Shown: positions 43,691 through 54,400 of the stretch, piece after piece
Numbering within the stretch: position 1 is the first letter of the stretch
How the letters are laid out: every line of letters begins with the position of its first letter
Assembly (NCBI GenBank): GCA_958510875.1
Contig: OY294070.1
Span: 806,001 to 870,000, forward strand
Direction: 5' to 3'
Length of the DNA: 64,000 bases
Source: Endomychus coccineus
Lineage: Eukaryota > Arthropoda > Insecta > Coleoptera > Endomychidae
The notes under the pieces: generated by a model
What the model was told of the DNA's origin: nothing
Databases searched by the model: none
What the model saw: only the letters and a program-made list of their open reading frames with translations
Program-made: the position numbers and the translations under genes

Positions 43691-44386
43691 GAAAGTTAGA
43701 ATGCCATTTTTAGTGACCTACTGCCTATTGAGAACATTTTCGCAGTATTATTCCACTTGTTTATTGAAAGATTTCGACCTCTATTTATATATGAGGAAGT
43801 TATGAATTATAAAAATAGTGTCACGCTATTATCGAATGGTCGGTCTATTTGTTTATATAGTTCAAAAGATTATCGTGCAATTTTTGAAACCGGTTATAAA
43901 ATATCAGAATGCAGTTCGAGCCGGTTACTTATCATTATCTTTAGATTCTATAACTGCAAGAAAATAAATTTAAATAAAGCAGCTACTGTATTTGTTCTCG
44001 AAAAAAAAATCGATAAATTGAAAAGGATTTTACATTATTACGATTTAATCGTTGAGTTAAATAACATTTTCTTTATCAATTCATAATATTTATATTTTGG
44101 CCCGTCAGCAAGTATATTGTTGTTCGATTATCTATCAAAAAATGATATTTGATCAGCTTAGACCTTAAATATTTGTTGAATATAAATGAAATATTGAGTA
44201 ATTAACATAATGGACAGTATAAAGTAATTCATTTTTCCGATGAATGTAGACAATTCTTGTAAATCCCAAGAAAGTATTCGTGTTGTAATCGACACATATG
44301 CATATACAATTCCAGAATGAGATCTAATCAACTAGTTGATCGATAAATTGTATAATGCGTTGCATCCTTGTCTATAACGGTTCAAG

Positions 44387-44559
44387 GACTCACGCGTAAC
44401 CTCTCCGATCTATTCTATATGCCTTTAGAATCCCACTCGTACCGATTTTTAGGATTAAATCGAAAGCTTAACGTGAATTCTGAACCTTCAAAAATGGATG
44501 ACGCCCCGACGAAGGACTTTCCGATTGACGAAACGTCGTTATTCGAATGCTACACCTGA
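44387..44559 (+). CDS. candidate terminal exon of the receptor gene
   Basis: After an AG at 44386 (GGTTCAAG) a frame reads LTRNLSDLFYMPLESHSYRF, then LGLNRKLNVNSEPSKMDDAP and ends TSLFECYT with TGA. Composition resembles coding DNA and the preceding tail, unlike the flanks, and two polyadenylation-type words (AATAAA, AATAAT) follow near 44630. It needs phase 1 on entry, so it cannot join directly to exon 4 (phase 0) but can via the 41210 microexon. It might instead belong to another transcript. Confidence 0.42.
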
Positions 44560-45096
44560 AATAACGTGAAAATCGTAATTTCGTTCGATTCTAACAGATC
44601 GAGAAAAAATCAAAATATGTTTCTATAAAATAAATAATAATAAAGCTACATATACTTTGCGAATTCTCTTCAACATAGATTGCGATAAGCATATAGGCTT
44701 TTGTAGGGGAGCGTAGCTAATTCCAACACCACCTTCACTTTTTTCATTGTGTAAATAGTAAACAACCGGCGAGCTATTCAACAGAAAGCAATAAGTCGAT
44801 GGTATTGCAAATCATGTTGCACATACGCGGCAAAGCGGCGATGGTAACCTCGAGCGTATTGTGCAAGCACAAATAAATGATTAGTATTTCCTATAAAATA
44901 TCTAGTAAATATTCAAATCGAGTTTCTCTAAACTGGATATAACCAGATACAGATTTTAGTATTGGTGACCTATTGGTCATAATAGATAATGACAGATGTG
45001 TGATTGTAATATTGGTTTCCATTCAACAGCGTGTGCCTGATATCGGTCTCTATTCACTAATAATCCTAATAAGCATTATTAGGAAATATAGCAGTG

Positions 45097-45104
45097 GCAA
45101 CAGT
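45097..45104. repeat. left 8-bp target site duplication of the hAT element
   Basis: GCAACAGT directly before CAGGGCCGAG; the same eight bases follow the right end at 48588-48595. Confidence 0.92.
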
Positions 45105-45342
45105 CAGGGCCGAGCCTGGGGTATCTGCCGCCCGGGTGCAAGAATTAAATTTGCCGCCCCCATAAAAATTAAAAAAAAAATAGGTTGTCGGTAAGGACGA
45201 GTTCATAATTTATTATTTTGAATAAACAGATAACAAATTTAATGGTGAAATAACAAAGTCTTTATTATCAAATAAACAAAAGAATAAAATAAAATACATC
45301 CAAAAAAAGAAACAAAAACAATTATTAAACCTATGTAAGTAT

Positions 45343-46143
45343 TTAAACACTAAAAGCTACTTTTCTCGCCTTTTTAGTAGCAAATTCTTTAATTAAGTCG
45401 CCTACATCCAAGTTGTTGGATATATCTTCTTCAATACTTATGGCTAAATTTGAAAGTCCGAATTGACTCATATTAGATCTTAAATAGGTCTTGATTAGCT
45501 TTAATTTTGAAAATGACCGCTCTCCATGGGCAACAGTAACCGGCATTGTCAAAAATATTCGTAAAGCTACAAATAAATTGGGAAAGATGCCTTTTAAATC
45601 ATTAACTACTAAATAAGTTAATATCTCTTTAGCTGACATATTATCTGTAGTAACAAGATAAATTGACAAAGTATCAATCTCATTGTAAAGATCAACTGCA
45701 TTTATATCCATATTTTTTGTTGTCAGGTCAGTTAATTCAGTTTCCAATTTTTTACAATATTGCATTATCTCATTTTTAGTAAACGCATGTAAACTATTTA
45801 AAAAACCGAACGTTTTGTTATATTTGTTGAAATCTTGGAACCTTTCGTCTAGTTTTGATATTGCAATGTCGAGAATGTAGAAATAAAAATTAATTTTGAA
45901 ATTTCGCTCTGGAGATTGGATAGGCTCATCTTTGTGTTCATAATCAAAAAATACTTTTTTTTTTCTTGGCCTTACTAATTCAACCGCTGGAAAACATATT
46001 TCGCAGTCTATTTCTTCCGCAATTTTTGTGGCTTCGTCAAGAATTTGGGTAAAACTATTTTCAGATCTAAGGTTGGTTAAATATACTTTGATTTCTTTTA
46101 ACATAACCACAGCTTCCGGCAAAACAATAGTAGATCTTTGCAT
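45343..46143 (-). pseudogene. hAT transposase, C-terminal part with dimerisation domain
   Basis: 266 residues from an internal ATG at 46143. The frame is open about 70 bases further upstream (to about 46212), where it continues the homology of the N-terminal part, so the two are one gene split by a single-base shift near 46214-46218. The C-terminal block VTVAHGERSFSKLKLIKTYL, followed by MSQFGLSNLAIS, is the hAT dimerisation domain; its GER holds the catalytic E. Whether the shift is real, a sequencing error at an A run, or slippage cannot be judged here. Confidence 0.85.
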
Positions 46144-46207
46144 TATTTTGCTTACAACATTTATTTTTGATAAAATATTGTACCAAATAACTAATGAACA
46201 TATAAAT

Positions 46208-47935
46208 TTAAGACTTTATTTTTTTTATTAGGGACATTGCAGTATTTTTTGTGTCATTGTCTCTAGATTCATCGGAATAAAGGGCAAAGAGAGCATCATA
46301 AATTTTTTCTAGTTCAAATCTAAGGGTTTTGATAGCATCAATTCGACTCTCCCAGCGGGTATCAGATAGCGGTTTTACTGTTAGCTTGGGAAGTTCTTTC
46401 ATAAGAATACCCCATCGGTAGGTTGAGGCCGAAAAAAACACATGTATTTCCTGAATAATGTTAAAAAAGTTTGTTACTTCAAGAGAGCATTTTGCAGCGT
46501 CATTTACGACTAAATTAAGGCTATGTGCCGCACAAGGTACGAAAAAGGCTCTAGGATTAATATCCAAGATCTTTTTTTGCAGACCATTGTGTTTACCTTT
46601 CATGTTGGCACCGTTATCGTAGCCCTGACCTCTCATATCACCAATATTGATATCAGCTTCTTCTAAATATTTTAATAAAAAGTCGGTTAAACCCTGACCA
46701 GTAGTATTTGTAACTGGACAAAATCCTAAAAAATGCTCTGTGATTTCAACACATTTTGAATGCTCATTAATAAACACAAACCTAACAATAATTGTTATCT
46801 GTTCTTGGTGACTAACATCAGGTGTACAGTCAAGAATTATAGAAAAATATTTACATAATTTTAAGTTGTCAATAATATTTCTTTTTATTTTTTCTCCTAT
46901 AAGAAAGATTAATTCATTTTGAATTTTATCACCCAAATAACTGGCCATTTGTTTGGTATTTTTTTGAACCTTATCAATGTGTTCGGCCATTACGTTATCA
47001 AATTTGGCAATTGTCTGAATAAGTTTCAAAAAATTGCCGTTACCTTTGTCAAAAAGTTTTTGATTGCTGCCCCTGAAAGCTAAATTTTGCTCAGCTAAAA
47101 ACTGAATTACAGCTATAATTCTTTCTACAATAGATGTCCACCTCCTTTTTTCTATCTGAATTAAATTTTGGTTGAAAGAGTCAACCGTAATACCCTTTTC
47201 AATTGATCTTTTTAACTCAACCCATTTTTTAACACTTTCAAAATGTCCCTTACTTGTTTCGTGTCTTTCTAAGGTTTGAGATAAATGTCGCCAGTCACAA
47301 TACCCATTATTATCATTAAAACTAGTTGCAGATATCTTAAATAATTTACAACAAAAACAATACACTGAGCATTTGGATTTTGAATAAACAAGCCAAGTTC
47401 TAGGAACTTTTTCATTATTACTTAATGTTTTTTCAAAGTAGGTTGCGCTAAAAGATCTATTTAAATTATTTACAGGATATGTCATATTTTTTAACTGTAC
47501 CGGTCCTATTTCAAGAATTGTCATTCTAATATTATCTGTTAATACTTGAGGCCAATAGGCTGGGTCTTTTAAGAGTTCCTCATTCACCTCGTCATTCACC
47601 TTACCAACAGTTTCGGTTTGTATAATTGCCTGAGTATTCGTTGTAGCTTTATTCGGCGTGTTCTTTTCTATTACTTCGGTGTCGGTTTCTGAATCCGATT
47701 TATCTTCTTCGTGCAGCTCTTCCAATTCCAATGGTCCTTCTGCGTCCTCACTTGAATCAAAATGTGCAGCATCTTGGTGTTTGCTACTTGAAGGTTGTGG
47801 TTCCAGTGGTTCTTTGCTGGTCGTAGACGTAAAAAACTTTTTTAATGACCCAGCTAATCGTTTTTTATCTTCCTCTTTCTCCAACTTCCTTTTTCGGTAT
47901 TGTGAACCAGAGAGTCTCTTTCGACCATCAGACAT
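46208..47935 (-). pseudogene. hAT transposase, N-terminal part (ZMYM1/DUF4371-like)
   Basis: 575 residues from ATG at 47935. After an acidic, Ser-rich head comes a TTF-type zinc finger (CSVYCFCCKLF, then LERHETSKGHF, residues about 190-235). The RNase H-like fold follows: first catalytic D region ILDCTPDVSHQEQ (about 370) and second GQGYDNGANMKG (about 440), then the hallmark CAAHSLNLVV and LSDTRWESRIDA. The frame stops at 46208 just after SLIKKIKS, next to A-rich runs. The product would cut and paste the element in the nucleus; alone it lacks the last catalytic glutamate. Confidence 0.85.
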
Positions 47936-48587
47936 CTAAATCAAACAATAAAATTTCAAAATTCAAGTCAAAATAAAACATCATAATAATATTATACCTA
48001 ACCTAATTTTAAAACTTACCTTTCAGTTTTTACCAATACCAATATTAATCACAATATGCAACACTACTATTATGGAATAATAATAGAAATAAAGTCAAAT
48101 AAATATTAAAATTTAACAAGCAACATCCATCAAACCGCCATAAGAGTCAATCAAATCCTAACTAACTTCCAATATTATCTTACTCTGACATTAGTTTTTA
48201 ACGAGTGCAAGTGCCCGCTCGCGCTTCTGTAAATCCCCGGATTCCGTAATCGTGCGCAAAAATTCCCGAATCGATATATTAGTATACAGAGTTGCGGGTT
48301 GCCTAAACCAGAGGTAAATAAATATAAATTGCGGAGATACATTATTTTTGTGTATTGAAAAAATATGTTTTTTAACAGAATTAAAAGTACTTTTGTCTTC
48401 CCAAAATCTCTGGCAGCATTTTGATTTTTAGCTACTCCTGCGCGAGTCAAAATGAAAGAAATTTTGTTGCAAAGTGGCTTTTTTATTTTTGAAATAGGTA
48501 TATATTTTTTTATGATATTTTGCCGCCCTATGTTAGTGCCGCCCGGTTGCCATGCACCCCTTGCACCCCCGGCACGACTCGGCCCTG

Positions 48588-48595
48588 GCAACAGT
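48588..48595. repeat. right 8-bp target site duplication of the hAT element
   Basis: GCAACAGT directly after CTCGGCCCTG, identical to 45097-45104. Confidence 0.92.
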
Positions 48596-48659
48596 AACCG
48601 ATGATGTTGTAAAAATGGCAGAAAATTTCATTAAGCGATATTTTTTGAGATAATTCCGT

Positions 48660-49400
48660 GCAAAACACATTTACGAGGGCAAGTCCCTGAAAAATTAAAC
48701 AAGAAATGATTTATTTAAGTTTGGAAATAGATAAATATCGCAGGGGTCAAATCTGGAGAATATAGTGGATGACAAACCAATTCGTAGCGCAACTCATGCA
48801 ATTTTGCCATTGCGAATGCGGACCTGTGCCCCGTTGCATTGTCCTGGTGGAAGAGCATTTTTTTATTTGCCAAATTTGGCCGATTTCGCTTCAAATCGGC
48901 GTCAAATCGATTCAACAGCTCTACATAATATACGCCGGTGATCGTTTTGCCTCTTTCAAGGTAATCGAAATAGACGATATCGTGTGCACCCCAAAAAACT
49001 CGATATGACTTTGTTGGTCGATAAACCAACTTTAGCCTTCTTCGGCTTCGATTCGCCATGACAAGTCCACTGTTAGGGATGTTCTTTAGTTTCTGGCGTG
49101 TTGTGATAGATCCATGTTTCGTCCATGGTTACGAAACGGCGGAAAAAGTTCTTTTTATCGCGCTTGAACATCGCCTTTGAAGTTGTCAATAGAGAGCAAA
49201 TGCGGCACCCATCTGACAGATAACTTTCTCATATTCAAAATTCTATGCAAAATGTTCTGTACCCGTTCGGTTGAGATGCCCATAACGTCAGCAATCCCGT
49301 GCACTTTAATTCGCCGATTGTCCAATCGACCATTTCTTGCGTTGTAACCTCAATTGGACGACCAGAACGTTAGGCGTCCTTTGTGGTCATACTGCCATAT
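48660..49400 (-). mobile_element. mariner transposase pseudogene (DD34D type)
   Basis: The minus strand, right to left, reads RVQNILHRILNMRKLSVRWV, then FRRFVTMDETWIYHNTPETK (first D), then VYYVELLNRFDADLKRNRP, KKMLFHQDNATGHRSAFAMA (second D) and HPLYSPDLTP (third D). All three aspartates are present, but frameshifts separate the N-terminal and catalytic parts. It is the same family as 33185-33610 and starts 70 bases beyond the hAT element. Confidence 0.85.
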
Positions 49401-49560
49401 TTAGTTGTGTGAAGATAATTTACTTATTTCATTATGTTCAAACAACTGCGAGAGTATCTTATAGAATGTGAAACAATTATATAAAAATCAGTCACCAAAT
49501 CAAATGGTGTCTAGAGATACGTCTATGGGGAAGGTCCAAAACGTACATCCTGTATAGTCA

Positions 49561-50635
49561 ACGTTACCGAAGAAACTGTTTCCTATTATTATAAGTTGTT
49601 ATATACAGTCAGTTCCAAATAGATCGCAACTCATATGAATTGAGCCTTGTAGTATCAGCTAATAAGAATAATTCATGCTGAATGATAGTGCTTTCAAGTG
49701 GGTCAATATGTGTTGTGGAAATTATTTGTGGTGTGAATTCTAACAATTCTAAATGAACGCTATTCCACTGGCTTGGAGCAACTCGTAGCGTCGTGTTTAT
49801 CTCCACGCTGTATATGAAGAAAGAGAAAGGATTGAGGAATAATATCTGCTCGAACTTTGAATTAAGAACTCCGATAACTATTTATTGGATTGTATATAAA
49901 TATAATCTTGAGTAATCTGGCTTACCCAGTTAGATGTGAGACATTGAAAAGTGACAATTCAACATTTAAACCAGCAAGTGTAATGCCACCAAATGTAAGT
50001 AAGATACTTTCATAATAATGCAGATTAATTCTTAAAACTTATCGTTCTAACTTTCTATTCATATTCAAAACAATCAATAATCATACGGATTGCTTTGAAT
50101 TATTTCCATGGACGTCTAACATAAAAAAGCATGTATCTAGTAGATAATAAACGTAAATGAAAAGCAATATTTATTATTAAATACTAAAAATCAGGGTACA
50201 ATCCTTTCATTTGGATTTGATCAACAAAAACCTTGTAGACTTTGCAACTAAAGAACTTTGACATTCATAATTGATAGATCTTACTTGTCGCAAAAAAACA
50301 TTGTATTTACCTACAGATAGCAAAGCTATTAGCTTAGGCTTATCTAAAGGGAAGTCAACTCAAATAAATTGAATATCTCCCTGATAAGAAAAAACGAATG
50401 TTATAGAAAAATTTAGTAATTCGCAATGAAGTCAGGAAAATTATATATAATAATATTATTCATCGTCGAATGAATGTTGCAAATCATAGGCAATGATGGC
50501 AATAATGTTTGTTTTTAAACGAAATAAAGTAAAACGTATAAGTGGGATCATTTACAAGTATAACGAATACGAAGATATACCACAACACTATTTAATTCAA
50601 AATGGAAAAGAAATAAATTCATTAATTCTTTAAGT
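49561..50635. other. intergenic stretch with no recognised feature
   Basis: No gene, repeat or RNA signal recognised; upstream exons of ALDH1L could hide here but none could be found. Confidence 0.35.
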
Positions 50636-50775
50636 TTAGCTGTGGAGATTGCGATGCTTCGTATATTGGACAGACAGAACGGAATTTTCCGATCTATCTT
50701 TTTCAACTTTTATTATATCCTTTCCGGCACAAAAATGAGTTGGCTATATCATTTCATAATTCTTTAAAAAAACTT
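50636..50775 (+). mobile_element. Penelope-like GIY-YIG endonuclease fragment
   Basis: The + strand reads CGDCDASYIGQTERNF, the diagnostic core of a PLE GIY-YIG endonuclease, followed after a frame change by YPFRHKNELAISFHNS, which fits the RxxEH...H.NES.ISFH region. It is short and decayed, but it shows that real PLEs have been active in this genome. Confidence 0.65.
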
Positions 50776-51296
50776 ATCATCCATTTTTGAATAATGTAAG
50801 AATATTCCAATTGATCATTGAACTCTCTTATAGAATCTTTTTGTATTTCTAATTGTGAAAACATTAGGTTTATTTAAAAGTTAGTCTGTATTTCTTAGTT
50901 GCATCCAGACATTTTTGTAAATTTGCCTCACCACAGACAATAACAATAACGAATATGAAAAAAAAACACGTTGTAAACGTCTTTCCGAAGAATAGCATCA
51001 ATAACTCTTTGGAAACGCAAGACCCCATTTGTAACTCCAAACGTAATTCGTTAAAATAGATGAAGATGACTCTTCCTGCTTTAAATGCTGCATATTTTTT
51101 ATCTGACTCTTGGTTTGGTATATGATGGTAGCTGATTTCAGATCAATTCACACATTTGGACGGCTTTTTGTAAACTTACCACAATTAAGAAGATCCCAGA
51201 GAGGTACTGGTAGGTCAATTATTGTGGGAAAATTCTGTCGCGATTTCGAAACTCGTCACGAGCTTTATTATGACATTGTTTTTAATTCTTTCACAG

Positions 51297-51450
51297 CAAA
51301 GCGAAATTGTGGGGGATCCGTCTTTGCGTATAGCGCTGATAGGTCAGAGTGCGTTCGCAGTCGACGTATTTCACACGCTAAGACAACATGGACACAATAT
51401 CGTTGGAATTTTCACCGTTCCCGACAAAGGAAAACGGGAAGATCCTCTTG
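51297..51450 (+). CDS. ALDH1L1: ALDH1L exon a: hydrolase domain start
   Basis: Preceded by TTCTTTCACAG, followed by GTAAGC. Reads [20 protein letters not shown] then [14 protein letters not shown] sequence to DPLG. About nine residues precede the usual start of the enzyme, so an upstream exon must supply the initiator; an in-frame ATG at 51270 would need the acceptor to be unused. Confidence 0.9.
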
Positions 51451-54400
51451 GTAAGCAATCTTCACCTTTATCTAGGAAAATAATAGCCCAATTACCAGTT
51501 AACTAACCTGATGATAACATAACATGGTCATATGGCTAAGTTGTTTTTACTAAAACGAATTATTCGGAAGCGCAAAAAATTGTACTTGAAAGAAACTCGA
51601 AAAGATCAGATTAAATTTTTGCTTGTCTGGGGGAAAATTGCGTCTACATATTTGCATTTTGACAATAGTATATGTATTTATTAGCTTCGGAAACGTTTCC
51701 GAATCGAACTCTGTGTATAATGAACAAAGTGATAAGGTACAATGTTCAGTAAAACGAGGCAGATGTCCCACTGAGTATGAAATTCACAGTGCCACGCATT
51801 AATAATACAGTTCTCGCGATTCTTTGAATTCAACCGTTTCCCCCATCGTTTCTTCGAATCGCGAGAACTGTATCATCAATGTGTGTGACACTATGAATTA
51901 CAATTATCGGTGGAACATCTGTTTGTCGGCAGATGGTGTTAGAATATTTAGGTTAGCCAGACATTTTCGAAAGTGATAGTTAAATCACTGCCGGAAATGG
52001 TTGATCAGTGACATAACGTTTGTCTCGTGCCACTCACGACGTCATGAGGAGAGCGAAACAGCTGTCTGGGACGACCAATGAACGTGTTGTCACTGTTCAA
52101 CCAAAAACTTCGTCTATTGTCTTCTAACACGAGACGTGGCTACTATACCGCAAGAAAAAGTCAGCCTTTTTGCTACAATGTTTCTAGCAAATTTCACTTC
52201 GGATTCAGAAGGGAAAGACCCTTCTAACATTGCTGTCATCGATAGCCATATCCTTGAAATTGTGTTTCGTCTATGAAGACTTCCATGTCCATGCCCGGGA
52301 TCACCACCAACAGCACCCTCTCATGGAACAATCATGCGAGGTCCATTGCGAAAACCGCTTCACAAAAACATGGTTTTCTATTCCGTGCCAAGAGCTAATC
52401 TTCTCCGAACATTCTACTGCGGGCTCACACGAAGTTCTCCGAACATTATAGGTTTCGTGCAGTCAAAGTATAAAAAAGGTGGTATAATCTGAATGTGGAT
52501 GCCGCATTATACAATATACGCTGGCGCAATCGAACTCGTCAATCGGCGTCCACCGAATTTTCTCATCGGACTCGTTTAGATCGATTTTCTTCGTATGAGT
52601 TATTCTTATTCTTCGAATAGAATCAGCCGTTCAGCTTAAATAAAGTAACCATTACAAGTCCGATTTTCACTAGCTTGTTAAATAAATATGACTATAGCTT
52701 CAACAAATATTACAAAGTACTTTGTATTATTTGTTTGAAAAAGCTACGGGTTACGGTGTTAGCGAAACTATAGTTATATTTATTCAATAAGCTAGTGAAA
52801 ATCGAATAGTTACAAATTATTTTATCTCATACACATTCTTTCATAACATGGATATTGGTGGATTGATGGGTATATTTCGTAACAATCCTAGTGATATAAA
52901 GGAGCTAATAATGTTCGCTAAGCTGTGATTGCTGGTATTTTACAGTCCTAAGCTCTTAAAAGGAAACTTGTTATGTTGAACTACCATATTAAATGAATAA
53001 ATGGGCTTGCACTTACAGAGACACTTCTTATTTCGCGCCTATTTTCTTGTATCCATTTATCAATGAGTAATAATCATTCAATGAGCATGTATTCATGAAT
53101 AAGTGACATAAATTTTCATTCGTGAACTCAATTTTCGTCTTTTCTTTTCAAAGAGATATACGTAACCAATCTTTACATGATTCACGTCATAATCTTTTGG
53201 AAATAAAATGCAAAATGCCGGTGTATTTAACGTGGAAATCGAAATGAAATAGAATATGAGTGACCGTTAAATAGTTAAATTGGAATATTTTATCTGCAGT
53301 GAACTCGCTCGTCCCAATTTAGGGTTATCATGCAGTCGGTCACTAGTTCACGAATGTCTTTTTTTAACTTATCCCACAACACAAGTTCGTAAACATTAAT
53401 GGCATAGTGACAGTAGTCATATTATAATCGCACTTGAGCATGTTGTTGAAGCAAAAGTACCGACATATGACAGCGACTTGTTCTAATTCCACATTATTAT
53501 CCTTCATAACTATAAACACATTATCTGTGATCTCTAAAGTAATGGGAAAAGCAAAAAGCATCAACATCGAGGTCATGCAATATCTACAAAGACCATATGC
53601 TTTTAGTCACCAGCGAAAAACATGAGACCTGCTTGCCAGAACGTAACCCATAATAGCATTGGATATCTCCAAAGCGTTTGGCATCAACGCTTATTTGGAA
53701 AACTTCAGTCTTATGGTTTATCGACTCTACTATGTCGTTCACTATTGAGTTTTCCCTCAGATAACGACGCTGGTGTTCCACATGGGTCTATCCTGGCACC
53801 AACTTTGTTCCACTCCCAACGATCTGTTGGGAATGACCTGTCTATAGCTTCATTCCGCTTTCTCCTCTAGACCCTCATATCATTCAATGAAGCCAGAGAT
53901 CTAGCAACATTCCATTGCAGGCTCGCACGATTTTCTATGAAGATTACAGGTAGTCCTTTCATGAAGTCAAAATATATTTCAAAAAATATCCATACCTCCA
54001 ACGATTAGCCCTGAAAACAAATACTTGTATCTCAATTGAAATACTTTGAATTGGTCTAAACACTTTACAAATCGTACAATATCGTAAGCTTCTAAAGCTA
54101 AGACACCATAGCTACCAATATTGCATTCGAAAAGAATGACTGATTATGTATTATAAATGAGCATTATAAATGAGCGGTTTTAATTGAAATATTGAGTACA
54201 CGACATCGTTATTTCGTTATAGCTAAAGTTGGAAACGAGAGCGACGTTCCTGTATTCAAAATAAAATCGTGGCGGCGAGCCGGTAAGGCTCTACCGGAAG
54301 TTCTGAACGTGTATAAAAGCGTGAACGCAGATTTGAACGTTCTACCTTATTGTTCTCAATTCATTCCGATGGAGGTGATCAACTGTCCCCTCAAGAGAAG

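Larger units (their letters stand above)
45105..48587 (-). mobile_element. nearly intact 3,483-bp hAT transposon
   Basis: Starts CAGGGCCGAG and ends CTCGGCCCTG, a 10-bp perfect terminal inverted repeat of hAT type, with further inexact inverted similarity inward (GCCGCCCGG blocks). It is flanked by identical 8-bp duplications, as hAT integration makes. The transposase lies on the minus strand in two frames (47935-46208 and 46143-45343) separated by one frame change. Perfect duplications and one lesion point to a recent insertion. It lies between the receptor's last candidate exon and ALDH1L. Confidence 0.93.
51451..54222 (+). other. ALDH1L intron a
   Basis: Holds the hairpin at 51805, LINE relics, a MITE at 52661 and an unrecognised minus-strand frame at 53364. 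The stretches 52451-52660, 52805-53360 and 53960-54222 show nothing else. Confidence 0.7.

Noticed and set aside
47658..47939. Plus-strand serine-rich ORF
   Set aside because: Antisense of the acidic N-terminus of the hAT transposase.
51222..51296. Upstream extension [10 protein letters not shown] as the ALDH1L N-terminus
   Set aside because: TTTTTAATTCTTTCACAG is a classic acceptor, so this hydrophobic run is most likely translated intron, though it cannot be fully excluded.
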